NCBI RefSeq assembly: GCF_032062135.1
Contig: NC_092862.1
Location: 95,811,248-95,875,247, forward strand
DNA from: Pyxicephalus adspersus
Lineage: Eukaryota; Chordata; Amphibia; Anura; Pyxicephalidae
Reading direction: 5' to 3'
Length of the DNA stretch: 64,000 nucleotides
The notes under the pieces were generated by a model. It made no database searches. It saw only the letters and a program-made list of their open reading frames with translations, and had not been told where the DNA came from. The translations under genes and the position numbers were made by a program. Of this stretch, positions 27,111 to 40,259 are shown in pieces (position 1 is the first letter of the stretch; every line of letters begins with the position of its first letter).

Positions 27111-28653
27111 GCTCATTTCAGACTTGTGGTTGAAAACAGCACAGTTAGCCATTACTAGACGTAAACAAACTGCTGCTTTGCCTCCAGGAGCATCTGCACC
27201 ATAGGTCAATGCATTTGCACGTGTTGGCCTTAGATTTGGGTGATAAAGTAGTTCTTCCTTCAGAAGTGGGAAAGTGACCAAAGGCTGGGAAGCAACATGT
27301 TGTTTCCAATAACACACAAACTAGTTCCCAACTGCTCCCATACAGTTGAATGGCAGTGGTTGGGAGTGTGATAGAGCATGCAGTACGACGCTGCAGTTTA
27401 CCAGAAGTCTGAAAGGGACCTTAGTCTTTCGATACTACTGGCCTGCCCGGTACAGCTCCCTCTTCAAGTCGGGCTTGGAGTACATTTTTACTGTTAGGTG
27501 AATATCCAGCTAGTGTTATTGATGGGTGTTGGAATGCACAAAGACATCTAGTGCCCAACAAACACTACTTCTACTCTGCATGCTGGTGGTGGCCAGATGA
27601 TGAGTAACGGAGAGGAGAAAAGTCAAGGGGGAGTCAAGATTATATGGTGCATGGTTTGCACTGCTCACACACCACAAATGCTGTTGAAATTAAAGCAGGT
27701 TTTCAATGAACAAAGTTGATTTAAAGAGCTTTTCTTATTGGTTCCTGTCTTTGTATACCTATATAATACAGTCAATAATATATTGATGCACTCCCAAAAA
27801 ACATCTGTCCTTTTACTGTCTGGCAAGGAAAACAAATTTTACTTGTTTCAAGCATTAGGGAAAAAGTTAAAAGTGCTTTTTTTTAATTTTATTTCTTAAC
27901 TTCTACCCTACTCAATTAACAGCTTATCATTTGTTCATTTGATTTATATCTAACACAAATAATTTCTTTCCTGGTGTAATAGGTAAAAATAGTAAGGCGA
28001 AATCTATCCATTAAAGCCACAGATAGCAGACTAACCATGCTTCATCCAGTTATCTGGGACCTTTAAACTGCACAAATAAATATAATGGAATTTAAGATCA
28101 GTTGTAATGTGCTTGACAACAAGAAGCTAATAAAAAAGCAAACTTTGGTACATTTGCCAGTTTTGTTTGAAAATACATTTTATTATGTTATCAAGGCAAT
28201 CACATTTTTGAGATGCAATGTGTTAACCCACATTACATGCATTGGCTTGTTGAGGTGTCCTTATTTTTAAACTACACTGCATCCTAGTACAATAAGGCAA
28301 TGCAGCCCTAATGAACAGCAGTAAACTACGTTTGTGTCCAAAAAATGCTGTTCTTTTTTTGGTCTGTTGATGTATGTTGTCGGACCATTCAAAATGATGT
28401 TTGAGTGTCACAACATATGTTAGCTCAAAGCAGAGGAAATAACAAGTGTTAATAGATATATAGGTGGTGACTTTTGATATCAGCCCATTCAGTTCTGGCA
28501 GGCTACTTTTTACTTTAAGAAAATGTTTGTGTATTTGTTTAAAAAATTCACAGGTTGAAATCACTGTTAATATAATAGTTATATATTATATACACTGTTA
28601 TAACAGTTATATATTGTATCTAGTCACTTACATATGCTTTCATTTATTTTTAG

Positions 28654-28705
28654 CATCAAGATTGTAGCTGTCCAAGATCTGAATGATAAAGATGCACTGG
28701 AAAAG
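28654..28705 (+). CDS. EEPD1: EEPD1 coding exon (start of EEP-domain portion present here)
   Basis: This 52-nt exon encodes IKIVAVQDLNDKDALEK, preceded by one base that completes a split codon. The acceptor is a T-rich tract ending in TAG, and the donor is AAG|gtaatt. The reading matches the part of EEPD1 that carries the first EEP acidic motif (VQE in the mammalian protein as I recall it; VQD here, GAT codon). EEPD1 is a DNA-structure-specific 5' endonuclease implicated in restart of stalled replication forks, and has also been linked to cholesterol efflux at the plasma membrane. The exon ends in phase 0 and joins in frame to 37482. It is probably exon 3 by human numbering. The Asp for Glu change is conservative, but it falls at a metal-coordinating position of the fold. 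Confidence 0.9.
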
Positions 28706-29638
28706 GTAATTATTTTTTTATTAAACTATATATAACTGCCATACATAATTTATATGCACTTTATGTGCTATTCTGTTCTGTATAATACATTTCCTTTATG
28801 GCCTAGTGGCATAAAGAATACTGTTTACAAATTTACCCTAAAGTCCAGGCTAAAATCAAAAAACACAAATCAAAAGCACTGTGTATGATGAATTAAAGCT
28901 GTGGCTTGTCTGATCTTTTTTGTGTTAGTTTTAAAATCCTATCTCTGGACATTCATGCTACCCATTAAAATGAAAAACATAATTTTGAAGCCTTTATGAT
29001 CTGAGATGACTCACTGCTGGACCGACAGTGAAAAGGGTGTACATAACCTAGGTGGTGGGCAACTGAAGAACAACTTTTCTCCAATTCTTGAACAAAATAG
29101 AAGACTTGGGACCCAACGAGCGATGTGACCAAAGATTCAGGTAAGTATGCTACGCCCTGAAAGAGCAAACAGGGAGCCTGTATGGAGATCCATCTTGGAT
29201 TTCATTTTCTAGTCTCCCCAAACAAACTCTCAGTGGTGATTGGCAGTGAATCCGTGAGTTTTTTTTTAAATAGTAACCCATGCTTCTCTGCTAAATGGAT
29301 TTTTGCAAGCTTTTTTATTATATAAAGCTACCTCTGTCTTTCTGCAGTGCCTGTGACTTCTTACCTCTCAATTGCAGAGTGTGCCTCATGTCTTTCTATT
29401 ATGCAGAGTTTTTACATTTTATCTTTTGCATACATTGCCTCATGTATCTATATACACGGTGCTTTGTACCTTTATGGCTGGTGGTCCTTGCTAGGACTTC
29501 ATATCTGGTGGTTACTTCTGGTGCTGGGGTCTCCTTTCCCTGGGTTTTTTTAGCAGTGGTTTGATACCTGGTGGTTACTGCTGGGACCTTATGCCAGGGC
29601 CCCAACCTTTGGGTTGCTACAGGAATCTGACTGTTTGA

Positions 29639-29656
29639 GGGGGGGGGGGGGGGGGG
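29639..29656 (+). repeat. G18 homopolymer
   Basis: Eighteen consecutive G in an EEPD1 intron, on the transcribed gene's sense strand, in an otherwise AT-rich context. Confidence 0.95.
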
Positions 29657-30171
29657 TTCTGCTGGGACTTCCTTTGTGAGGAATGCACTGGAACTTGATT
29701 AGGACCACACACCTTTAGGCAAAACAAAATATTTATGAATGAATTTAAATATAATTGTACATTTAGAGTGTAACATGGCTAGTGTCATTGAACTTTACCA
29801 CAAAGTTAACATCAGATGTTTGAAATCTAAATATAGCCTGAAAACAGATTTTTTAAAAAGCATGTATGCCAACAAAAGCATGTTTTACAACGTTACATAA
29901 TTTTCCCGTAGATCTAATAACACATTTAAAAAATCATGTAGCTATGATTAAGTGTTAACTTCAATTTGCAGGTAATGAGAGCAGTTTCCTTAGGAATGAA
30001 AAGGCCCATACATATGTAGAATGACCTATAATCATAACCAGTTGAAATTCGTGTTATGCTCCAAACTGCAATCTAATGGGCCAAGCCTTGCTTGGCTTAC
30101 AGAAATAAATGTCATGTTATATCATATATAACATGGTTTTAGGAGGCATCATCTTCTGATTAAAATGAGAC

Positions 30172-30470
30172 CAGCCTTTCCTAACCTTTTTAATCCAGAA
30201 GAACTGTTGAACTAAATTTAGGTTCTCAGAGAACCCCTAAAAAGTTGATTTCTGTCTGTGGGAAGAATGCTTCTATTGCAGTGATAAAAAGTAAAGAATG
30301 CCCATTACAGTGTTTGACACCCTTCCAGAAATCACTGGTGTCATCCTACTGGCTTTGTCAAATGATATTTAACTGGGAACTATGCAGTCACCATCAGACA
30401 GAAGATCAATTACTGAAGGATTGAGGAACCGCTAACAACCACTGGAGGAACCCTAGTTGACAGCGGCTGA
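30172..30470. mobile_element. Dispersed repeat with CAGCC-type ends
   Basis: Begins 'cagcctttcctaaccttttt' and ends 'ctagttgacagcggctg'. The ends are weakly inverted, and the 'gaggaaccctag' block near the right end resembles the hAT-like repeats at 8420 and 44376. Boundaries are tentative. Confidence 0.45.
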
Positions 30471-33401
30471 GATAGACATTTAATATTTTGCTATAAATAT
30501 ATAATATGTATTTGTCATATTTCTTTTACTGTAGTAAGTGAGTGCAATCTGGCAGTAAAACATGAATTCTTGGTTTTTATTAGTAGTTTTCTAATTTGTT
30601 AAAATTCATTTAAATTTTACCTGATTTTGGATCTAATATGGTCTAAACAGTTTCAATAGAGAGACCATTGTGAGCACATCTTTATTCTTAATATAAATCA
30701 GTAAAGCTGTTCATTGTAAATCTCAAGGTTTTTCTTGCAGGTCAGTTTTTAGTGGACTGAAAATATAATGTTCAATTCAGTAACAATTTCAGAACAGTCA
30801 ACATCATAAGGAAGTGAACAATCTAGGACTGTTTTAAGGTTAAAGCTGTCAACACCCCTGAGATCTATTGTCAGGTTTGGTGGAGGTTTCAATTTCACAG
30901 CTGCTTTGGGTGAAAACTAAACATACCTTCTGGCAGAGGGCCCCGGTGAAACAAAGCTTGCCAAGAAAGGGTGACCTCGGTGTAGCACAGATCTACTGCC
31001 AGCCATTGTTTCTGTGCTTGCAAATAACTGTTCTCAAGGGTCTGTTTCAGAACTGGAAAATAGGATCTTGTTGAGTCACTTGAATATGTAATAAGATTTA
31101 CCTTCCTAATCTTCAGGTTTAAAGATTAAGTGGCGGATCAGATGGGTTGCATGCATTTTACATGAGCTTTTGTTTTTAGACATATATTCGTTATGACATC
31201 TCAGGCTGAAGTTATATAATGTTCATAATGTGGCTCTGTGGCCTTTTATTTATCTGACTTGCTTCTGTTTAAACTGTACAGGCCAAATTTCTTTCTCTAG
31301 CCATTAACTGAAGATTTATACACAAAAATATTTGCAACTCTGCATTAAAATATCTTTTACATAAAGAGTCAATGGAAGAAAAACAGAAGCTGCATAACAA
31401 TTAAACCAGTTAACATGCAACTGCAGGTGCATGCCCACTTCCTCAGCTGTACAGTACCGTATTTTAAAGCCACAAAAATGAATAATTAGTACCAAGCCAC
31501 ATCCAAATGTCTTTAGGCTTTTCTTCCTGCCTGATAGTTGAGTTTATTAATAGGGAAACTGGTTTGCTTGGATTATTTTGGGGTGGTCACATTTGTTATT
31601 ACCCATGGCAGTCCATAACCTGCTTGATCCACTATCTCGTCTTCATAGACAGAAGCATATATTCTTAGTTTGCAGTGGCTATCCTTTTGACAGTGCTTAA
31701 TATCCCCTGGTAATGGAATATGTAAAGTGTACTTCCACTTTACATTTAACTTTTAGTTTTTGGTAAGATAATTGTTTGAAAGTTCTCATGGCACCACTCA
31801 ACCTGCATGTATGAATATAGAAGGCAGACACCCCAACTCTTACTTTGGGTTAGTTTTATTATCTTTCTCAAACTTCATGGAACTAATGAGACCAAATTGA
31901 TTTGTTTCCCTAAAACGACATGCCTCCATCCACTTATATCCATCTTCATTGCCTTTTACACCACTCTATTCCTCCAAATCTTTGGATGGTACAATAGAGG
32001 ACGACATATATTGTTAAATATATTATGTTTTGTTTTTTGTTTTTTTCTTTTCATTTGAGCCTTACAATGGGGTTTTGTAAGCTGGTAAGAACCTGAAACA
32101 AACTTTTTTTCTAAACTGTAGATTTTCACCATTATTGATACACAATGAGATGAATGGTTACAAGATTAGTGGTTGGATATATTTATATTTATATAATTAA
32201 GCTAACTGAATCTCCCATTTGTACTCAATCTGATCCTTCAATAATAAAAGCTAGAATGAAAATTGGCAGGACACTATCTCAGTGTAGAATTTCAGTGATG
32301 CTGTGTATGAATATTTGTTTAGTCTAATAAAAGTGATCAATGAGTATTACATTTCTTTTGTTCTGTACAAAGTGGTCATATTTTGCTGCATTGACTATAT
32401 ACACAAAGTGCAGATGGAAGCACTGTAAGTCTATCATATAGTCCCTCAAATAAAGTGATGAAGCAGCTCATAACGAAGCATTCCTACCATAATATATTAT
32501 CATGACTTATAAGCATGTCCTCTTAAGTCGTTTGTGTTTTTTTTTTTTACATAATATACAAATTTAACAAACCTTTATAGCATTACACAAGTAGATAGCA
32601 AAGTCACTTTGTAGTTTAATTTAGGTATCTGTATTTTGATGTCTTCTATTATTGGCTTAGCTCATTTTTATAAGGAGAAAGCTGAGCCTGAAATAGAATA
32701 CATGTTGTGTACAGAGGTCTTCCTGGCCTGAAGACAAATTTGTTAAAATGTCCTTTGCAACATTTAAGTAGGACTTGTAGGAATGTAATAAAATGTCCTT
32801 GAAAGGTAACGATTTGGCAAGCACTTACTGTTCTTAAATTAGAAGTTCGGATGTGTGTTATTCACCGAGGGAAACACTTAGGTTACATTTTTACTGTTGT
32901 AGGAAGCCCATTGTGTATACCTTTCTTTTTCCCACTAGAAATGTAAAACTTTGGCCAAAACATTTATTTTAGTTTTGGGTAGAGCTGGGAAGGGTTAGGT
33001 CAACTGACAATTTTTTTCCCAGAAGGGAACTCTCTTCAAAGCATGGGTGGGATAGGGTTTATTAAATAGATATAAGCTGAAGCAGAAAGTTTTTCTTGTT
33101 TTTACAAAGAAAAACAAACAAACCAACATGAGTCAAGATGCAACCCAAGGCATCCCTCATCCTGGGATGAGCATTTCCAAGTAATTAAACATAAAGTATG
33201 TGCCTCAACACAAAATATGAACTATAAATAATAAAAACAAAACAATACATACTACAGTATGTATAGAAACTGATATGTTTAAAACAATTTTCAGAGCCCC
33301 TAAAAATGATATAATTTAAATAATCCATTATGCCGCTGCTTAATTAGCAGACACCCGAGCACATGTGCTGGAATTAAAAAAAAAAACTACTTGAATAACA
33401 A

Positions 33402-33538
33402 GGGCTCTATTATAAAGCGGAAATCAGACATTCCCTCATGCTAATCTTCCAGGTCCATATGTTTCAATGACAGTAATAGATTCCCATCAGGGAATGTCTA
33501 AAGGAATGCCAGATTCTCTCTTTTATAAAAAGAACCCT
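33402..33538. mobile_element. Foldback MITE family B, copy 2
   Basis: Ends 'gggctctattataaagcgga' and 'tcttttataaaaagaaccct', with 'cagacattccct' and 'agggaatgtct' pairing inside. Confidence 0.78.
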
Positions 33539-36021
33539 AAGAGTTTAATTTTCAGTGATGTGAGGAGAAGGATAGAAAAAAAGAAAGAAATTTTGTGTCC
33601 CTATTGGAAAATTTGCTCATACTTGTGACAGTGATTACTTTTATGATATGCGATCACTTGACAACCACTTCAGATGAAGGTGCCTATGGATCTCCTCATT
33701 TAGGAATAACAAGATGTTCCATCCACTGGGAGGCATTTTTTTCCTTGATCTATTCCGCCATAAACATTCTTACTTTTCATTAATGAGAAACTGTATGTTA
33801 TTTGCAGCATCTTACATATCAGTAAATTGATAGAAATTCACTTCAAAAAGACTTCAAAGAACAATCAAAATCAAACAGACATACAATCATACTTTACTCG
33901 AAATGTGGTGTGCCAATAACTCGTCTTAACTCGTAATAATGCCAGCATTATCCTCCTCCTTTAAAGGGCTTCTTCACATTTGACATTTTATATAATATAT
34001 TTTGTTTTGTTGAGCAGAAGAGTAAAATAAATGTATAACTGGAATAGTTTTATTTTTTTAATAATTAACCTAATTAAATTAGTGGTAGAAATTTGTATTA
34101 GTAAATGTGGAAGGTGAGGATCATATCTAGCAATGGAAATTATAAGTAACATGACAAAATTGTCTTAGCCAAAAGTACCAATACCAGCCCAGCAATATAC
34201 ACTACATAGTTCTATTGCCAGCCTTGGCTACACTTCTATATGTACAACTTTAATTATATATAGAGATGTAGGAGAGATTGTACAGAATTGTTGCCATGAA
34301 CATGATATTCAATAAATATTAGAATGGCCATAGAATACTCTGCTATAGCTTGCTAGGTAGTACCTAGCCACAATAGTCTGAAGAATGTACTGTATGTGCA
34401 AAATTTTTGTCTATAGCAAGCAATTCTTTGTTTAAAAAGTAAGCCTTGTTCTTTGTGACCATGAACAGTTCAGTTTTAGTCTAAATATATCTTACAAAGC
34501 AGTTTTTATATCAAAAGTCACCTTCACCATAAATCCTGGCTTGGCTGCTACGTAGCCTCTAGTAATAAAAAAAAAAAAAAAAAAAGTAAATGGCAAATCT
34601 AGTAAATGTATATCTTCATAAGCAAGAGCTTCTTATTTTGTATTAACATTTACAAATACGATAAAGGTTCAAAGGTATTCACACATTTTTCACATTTCAA
34701 AATGAATGAGCCAACTGTTTTATAGGTTCTTTCATTAAATCCAATGTGACAAATGCGTGAATTTAGGTAAAATTTGGGGGGATATTGGAGAAAACATTCA
34801 TACATAAACCTCATATCGTACAACTTTTCTTAATTTTTAATATAAATCTCCCTAGAATTTTTGGGTGGGAAGAAGCTGTAGAGAAGTGGACGTCCCTGTA
34901 TGTGACTCAGCTGTTTCACTCAGCTGTTGTAACCACTCAGGTGGTTACTGGAAAGTTCTGGGTGGTACGCCCAATTAAAAAGAGCTGGGGAGAACACTAA
35001 ATATATTAATGATTTTTAGAGCTTGTTTGTACACATTTATTATTAATACATATTGCAAACATTTGGTTATCACAAAAAGATAATTATCTTATAGGTAGCA
35101 AAGAAATTCCTACTGATTCATTAGGTGCTACTATATAGAACTTAATATTACGATTTTAAAATATTAATAGGTCCCCAGAGGGGGTCCATGCCATTCTAGA
35201 GCTAAGAATATGACTGGCTACCTCTTTAAAGTTTGTCACATTAGAACCATGTGGCCTTTTAACAAAGCTGGCTATGCCTGATAATGACAGGGATGACTAC
35301 TGTATGGGTTTGAGTTTATAGTATGCTTGGTCGGATAAACAAATTAGAGTTCTAGTTCTGATCCAAGAATTTCTAACAAACTACCTAAAACAGATATTTC
35401 ATTTTTTTTTTACATGGAGCTGAGTATTTAAAAAGAATATGAACTGTGACTATCTTGAACAAAATTAAAATGTTTTGAATTATGAATTGTACTAAGAAAC
35501 TTTTATGGCAGATGACATAGAAAAGGAATTGCAACAGATCTGCAAACTGTTTTCCTTTCTAAAAACTCCCTCATTACTTCCTGTTAGCCCAACTTCTGCC
35601 ACATCACTTCCTTTTGGGACCAGTTAGGTACCCTTTTCCATTTGAACTACAGACTGAGATTCTAGTTGAAACATGATTTGCCACTTAATTGGAACCAAAA
35701 TCATAAATTTGGCAGAATAAAGGAGAAGCAGGGGGATAATTGTACTGCAGGTTCTTAGAGGCCTGGTACCACTTTTGCATAGTGGATTTTAGACACTATT
35801 CCAGGAATGCCAATAGGTGCTGAGTGCTGTGCAGAGTTTTTTCCCTCATTAGCACCAGCAGTATCTGGCTAAAGACAGAGTGTAGCAGTCAAGACTTTAT
35901 TGTTAGTGTGCTTTATTTATTGTGTACCCTACAATACAGCTTATGGAGTTATGAGGACAGCACTGTAAAATGTATAGAGTGCAGAGTTTAGGATCATGTA
36001 CAATCAATATTTGCTTAGTAT

Positions 36022-36300
36022 ATCCTCTTATATTGGGGGCCAGTTTGCTCCCTTACATTGGAGATCAGTGCTTATTAGGCCTTTTACATTGGCAGTTAGT
36101 GCTCTACATCTTTTCTCACATTGGAAAGTAGTTCTCAGTGTGACCTCTTACATTGATGGTCAGTAGTCACTGTGTCCCTTTTCATTGGTTGCTATTGTAA
36201 TACCTTACATTAGTGTTCAGTATGTGAACCCCCTTACTCTAAAAATGTGCCCAGTTGTAATGGTGGTGAGTATACCCCTTTATTTTGGTGACCATACCTA
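36022..36300. repeat. Degenerate tandem array, ~32-bp unit
   Basis: 'ttacattgg..gtcagt' recurs at about 36053, 36084, 36116, 36148, 36180 and 36205, giving a period near 32 bp. It lies in an EEPD1 intron. Confidence 0.75.
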
Positions 36301-37481
36301 CAATCGTGCTGGCAATAGCGACAGACAGGCAAATATACACAAAGTTGGCAATGCCCACTACTACCCAGGTCTCCTCCTAAATTCCCCATACCTAAAAAAA
36401 TTCAGGTGATGGTACAAAGCCTGGCCAGTAATGCAGCTAATTACATTCTCTGTCCATTCACTGTTCGTTCCTTTGGCAGAGGAGGACGTCATAGATGCTC
36501 AGAGTTCAGGTCCTGTAATGCTGTAACTAAACAACATACCTGACCCATTAACATACCACAATGCAAAATGTTAATGAACATGCAAGGAAAGTGTTGACCA
36601 AAAATGATCAGGCTACATTTCCTTTCCTGAACAGGAAATGCATAGGGCCAATAGAAAGTGTGTTGAAATGTGTATGGTTTATAATTTCCTATAATAAAAA
36701 GGTTTCATGTTCTGAATTTAAAATGCACATACATAGATTGTGAATGGGCCCATATAACTCAAAATGACTGACAGGTTCACTTTATTTAAACTGTTGGCAT
36801 TAATAATTGAAACACTTGGTTTCCAGGTGTTTACCTTAGAATAATAACTCACTGTGGCTCAGTGGAATAAAACGATTAGGAAAAAAGCTTTAGTAAGCTT
36901 TACTAAACAGAAAAGAAGGTAATTAAATAAATTACCAGTTTTATATTTTACTGTACAAGTAATTGTTAACACAATGCATATTTAATTTAAGCACAATGAC
37001 AACAGAAAAAAGTTATATGTCACAGTTCTGAATATGCTGTATATCTGTGTACTAGTAGCATAATGGGCAATTTGATGACAAAAACTGATGACAAATTGTT
37101 TTGTTCATTAGGATATGAAAACATGTTACTTAAAGCCAATAACCTGATCTTGTCTGAGTTTTAAATTACATTCTAGTTGGCAATTTGTAAGTGTCCTCTA
37201 ATTCCTCAATGTGAAACTGATCACAGCATCAACTGCTAGGAAGTTGTTTTTATTGACGCCATTCATTTTTAATATCTGTTGTAGTATGCTGTACTAAACA
37301 TTTTACTTTAAATTAAAACGAATATATCAAATACCAGAATTAGAGTGCATTTATAATGCTTTTTATTGGTATACAAAAAATGTTTAACTGGATTTGGGAT
37401 TTATTATGTGGACATTTTTTATTTAATTCTATTAAATTAATTTGCATTAAAGCATAATGATCTCTTCCTTTGCCTCTTCAG

Positions 37482-37592
37482 TTTTGCACAGAATTAAACC
37501 AGCCATCGTTGCCTAACATACGCAAGTGGAAAGGAGTCAGAGGATCATGGAAGTGCGTTGTTTCTGAAAAGCCATCATCCGGTCCTAATGAG
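37482..37592 (+). CDS. EEPD1: EEPD1 coding exon (EEP domain)
   Basis: This exon is exactly 37 codons in phase 0. It begins FCTELNQPSLPNIRKWKG and ends in EKPSSGPNE. The acceptor is tgcctcttcag and the donor GAG|gtatgt, both strong. The LNQP-LPNIRKWKG block is characteristic of EEPD1 and lies inside the EEP fold after the first catalytic motif. It continues in frame from 28705 and into 42690. No frameshift or stop is seen. The last residues (SSGPNE) differ from what I recall of mammalian EEPD1, as expected for a loop. Confidence 0.95.
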
Positions 37593-38901
37593 GTATGTGA
37601 CATTGCATTGTTTTCCTATTGCTGGTCACATTTTATCTGAGGAAATCTCTGTTTCTACATGTAAGATTGTCTTAATTTGTTTTGGCAGTCATCACACTAG
37701 TGCTATTCTCATTACTTTTTTGTCAAACCAAAGTTCTTCAAGTTCTTCCACAGTTTTTCAATATCTTTAAAGCTGAACTAACATAAGTTTGAAGCCCTCA
37801 ATTTAATTCAGTTTATACATTTATGAGTTTTGATAAAGATATCTTCATCAATCATTTTTTAACTTTGGTATCATTATAGAAGCAAATACCAAATTTCAGG
37901 ACATTTACCTACTGTAAGCCTGGACAGGGTTGTGTTTGTGATATATTTATTAGAGAACATATAGAATTGTATCTATCCCTAAACATTTGGTACCCAAGCA
38001 ATATTTGGACAAAATCTCAAATTTTCTACTTTTAGTGTGGGTGTAGTGCTGACCATATCTTGCACGTATGCACAACATACCGCCTAGTGTCTCCTATGCA
38101 AGCAGCGTGATATTCATGCTCCCCTATGCCACCTTGTTTCAATTGTCAACATCTCTGGAATAGCACCTTTAGCCTCTGCTGTTGGGTTACCAATGAAAAT
38201 GCAAATGTGTGCTATAGGTGAAAATTGTCCTGGCACCAAACTCCATTCATACTGACAATTAGGTGTGGGAAAACACTGCACATGTACAAGCTGTGTACAC
38301 AAATTTAATAACTGCTAGGGGCAAAAGAAAACATTATTTTGGCATAAGAGATATGTTGAAAGTCTCTTCTGCCAAGGAACACTACCCTTTTTTTTTCGTG
38401 TATTAATTTCACATGACACATGTACCTACAAAAAAAACCTCACATTAAGGTGTCAGTATATTGAACAATCAATTACTAAATATGGTAGCTGTTTTGTCTG
38501 CCAAAAGGTTTGTATCTCTGTCTATCTAGTCCTGAGATAAACACAGACAAAAGACAAAATAAATTAACTCCTCTTGTTGGCTTCTTCTTCTTGTTCTTTG
38601 GTCACACATGTGCATGCAGCACATCTGATTTACTGACATGCCTGTGGGTTGCCACACTCTTTCCTAGTTTGAAATCAAATTTACATAAAATTACAAAATA
38701 CTGATATAAAAATCAGGTACTTGCTGTAGTTGCATTAGAAAATTATTTTAGGTTTGTCAAGAATATAACTGGATTCATCAGTAAGTCTATCTAGAATTTA
38801 TCTTAAGTGAACCTGTGCCCAGATCATAAACACTAAAGTATTTAAATGTCCCTACAGATAGCCCCAGCTATCTCAGCATTGTAAATAAAGTCTAAGCTGT
38901 A

Positions 38902-39215
38902 AAGCTGCGTACACACCTGCAATCTTTCACGATCCTTTCCAACGAGAAAAGACTGCACGATGCATGAACGATGCTGTACATACAGCACCGTTCATGCTCT
39001 ATGGAGAGGGGAGGGGGAGAGCGACGGAGCGGCACCCTGCTGCGCGCTCTCCCCTTCCCTTTCATTACGATCGGTCGTCGTCCATCATCCATGGATCCGC
39101 CAGGACGGTCGTCGGACGATGGACGACGACCGACTGTACACACGGCAGATTTTCGCCCGATAATTGGCCGATACCGATTATCGGGCGAGAAAAATTTGCC
39201 GTGTGTACGCAGCTT
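38902..39215. mobile_element. CpG-rich palindromic MITE, copy 4
   Basis: The ends are AAGCTGCGTACACACCTGCA and GTGTGTACGCAGCTTAA. The interior differs from copies 1 and 2: a short palindrome around the centre TGTACATACA, then a purine-rich GGAGAGGGGAGGGGGAG stretch, then GATCGGTCGTCGTCC blocks. It lies within an EEPD1 intron and has no coding capacity. Confidence 0.82.
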
Positions 39216-39840
39216 AAGAAACCATATTGGCTGATCACCCACAGGCTGAATTCAGTAGTCCTTTAAACTGTCCCTTTAGCTAGAATTGAATTATTAGTAG
39301 TGTGACCTGCATGTTGCAGCAGCACTAGCAAGTGCTGAACCTTTCACCAATCTCATAACATGAGGGCCACATGATGAGGGTTAGTTTAAAATTTCATCAT
39401 TTCATTTATAGTTTAGCCCTCCAACCTTGCCAAGTATTATGAACCATTTATTGAACTTCATTTCTGCTTTTAAAATTTGAGATCAGGCTGTGGGTTATTC
39501 TAGAAAAGGACAGACAATGTACATGACAGATTAGTGTAGCATGCTGAGTGTACCCTGCACATCCAGGCTTCTCCTGCAGCTGTTAGAAGTAATAAACTCC
39601 CACGTGCCTGCATGATAGTTATATCACCCAGGCCAATCAAGATGGTCAAAGAGTGCAACAAGAGTACAAAAAAGATGGCAGCCTCCTGCAACGGAATGGG
39701 GACAGGTGAGTTCAATTACAAAAACTGCGATCAGGCAGATAAAGTTTTTTTATTGCAGGAGGGACATCGAAAGGCTGTTCCAAAGTCTTAAAGACTGTTC
39801 CAAAGTCTTTATTGCGATGTTTGAGGGTGGTTGAGAAGGC

Positions 39841-40060
39841 TTAAAGTGGAACTTTGGCCTTCTTCCATCTTCATACGACACCTGATATCACAGAAGGAGC
39901 AGCCAGGCACTTTCGGTGAGGCTCTCCAGAAAGGGGTGGTGCATCAATTTTTTTTACAAAAAAAGGGTGTTGCATGAAAAATAGTAATTTTTACTTTATA
40001 TAAAAGTATTGTCTAGCTTATATGTAAAGTAAAAATTTTAGGAGTTTAGGTCGGTTTTAA
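39841..40060. mobile_element. TTAA-type MITE family E, second copy
   Basis: Starts 'ttaaagtggaacttt' and ends 'ggagtttaggtcggttttaa'. It shares the 'tatgtaaagtaaaaatt' block and 'gggtgttgca' with 54812-55313. Confidence 0.65.
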
Positions 40061-40155
40061 CTTGACATTAAAAGAGAGGTCAGGGATGGCTTTTTTTTTT
40101 ACTTCAGTTTGTTTACTGCCTATTATGAATCATACTGTATATCGTAACTCATATA

Positions 40156-40259
40156 GGGCTCTTTTTAAAACAGGGAATCTGACATTCCTGCAAACATTTG
40201 GTGGTATTCCTTGGAATATTTGAGGGAATATGAGATTTCCTGTTTTATAAATAGAGTCC
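40156..40259. mobile_element. Foldback MITE family B, copy 3
   Basis: Ends 'gggctctttttaaaacaggg' and 'cctgttttataaatagagtc' are inverted. The inner 'aatctgacattcctg' block matches the other family members. Confidence 0.8.

Larger units (their letters stand above)
1..28653 (+). other. EEPD1: EEPD1 intron (3' part), upstream of first exon seen
   Basis: No exon is recognised between the window start and the acceptor at 28652-28653. The missing N-terminal half of EEPD1 is normally encoded largely by one exon of roughly 0.9 kb, and no open frame of that size exists here, so that exon must be upstream. The stretch holds the transposon copies, satellites and microsatellites listed separately. The remaining blocks (1-1064, 1491-5054, 5091-7802, 8549-11114, 11326-12501, 15348-16871, 17052-18899, 19146-21802, 25747-26929, 27111-28653) are AT-rich, with only short chance reading frames and nothing I can assign. 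Confidence 0.75.
28706..37481 (+). other. EEPD1: EEPD1 intron, 8.8 kb
   Basis: The intron is bounded by gtaatt and a pyrimidine-rich tract ending in cag. It holds an 18-base G-run (29639-29656), a dispersed repeat at 30172-30470, a foldback MITE (33402-33538), a poly-A run of about 19 bases near 34567, and a tandem array of about 32-bp units (36022-36300). The rest is AT-rich sequence without recognisable genes. Confidence 0.85.

Noticed and set aside
28223..28564. 113-codon minus-strand frame upstream of the first EEPD1 exon
   Set aside because: No domain is recognised, it is antisense to the gene, its length is within chance for 64 kb, and the composition looks like intron.
1..28653. N-terminal EEPD1 exon (helix-hairpin-helix half) within the first 28 kb
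   Set aside because: No frame anywhere near 250-300 codons exists there, and no helix-hairpin-helix sequence was recognised.
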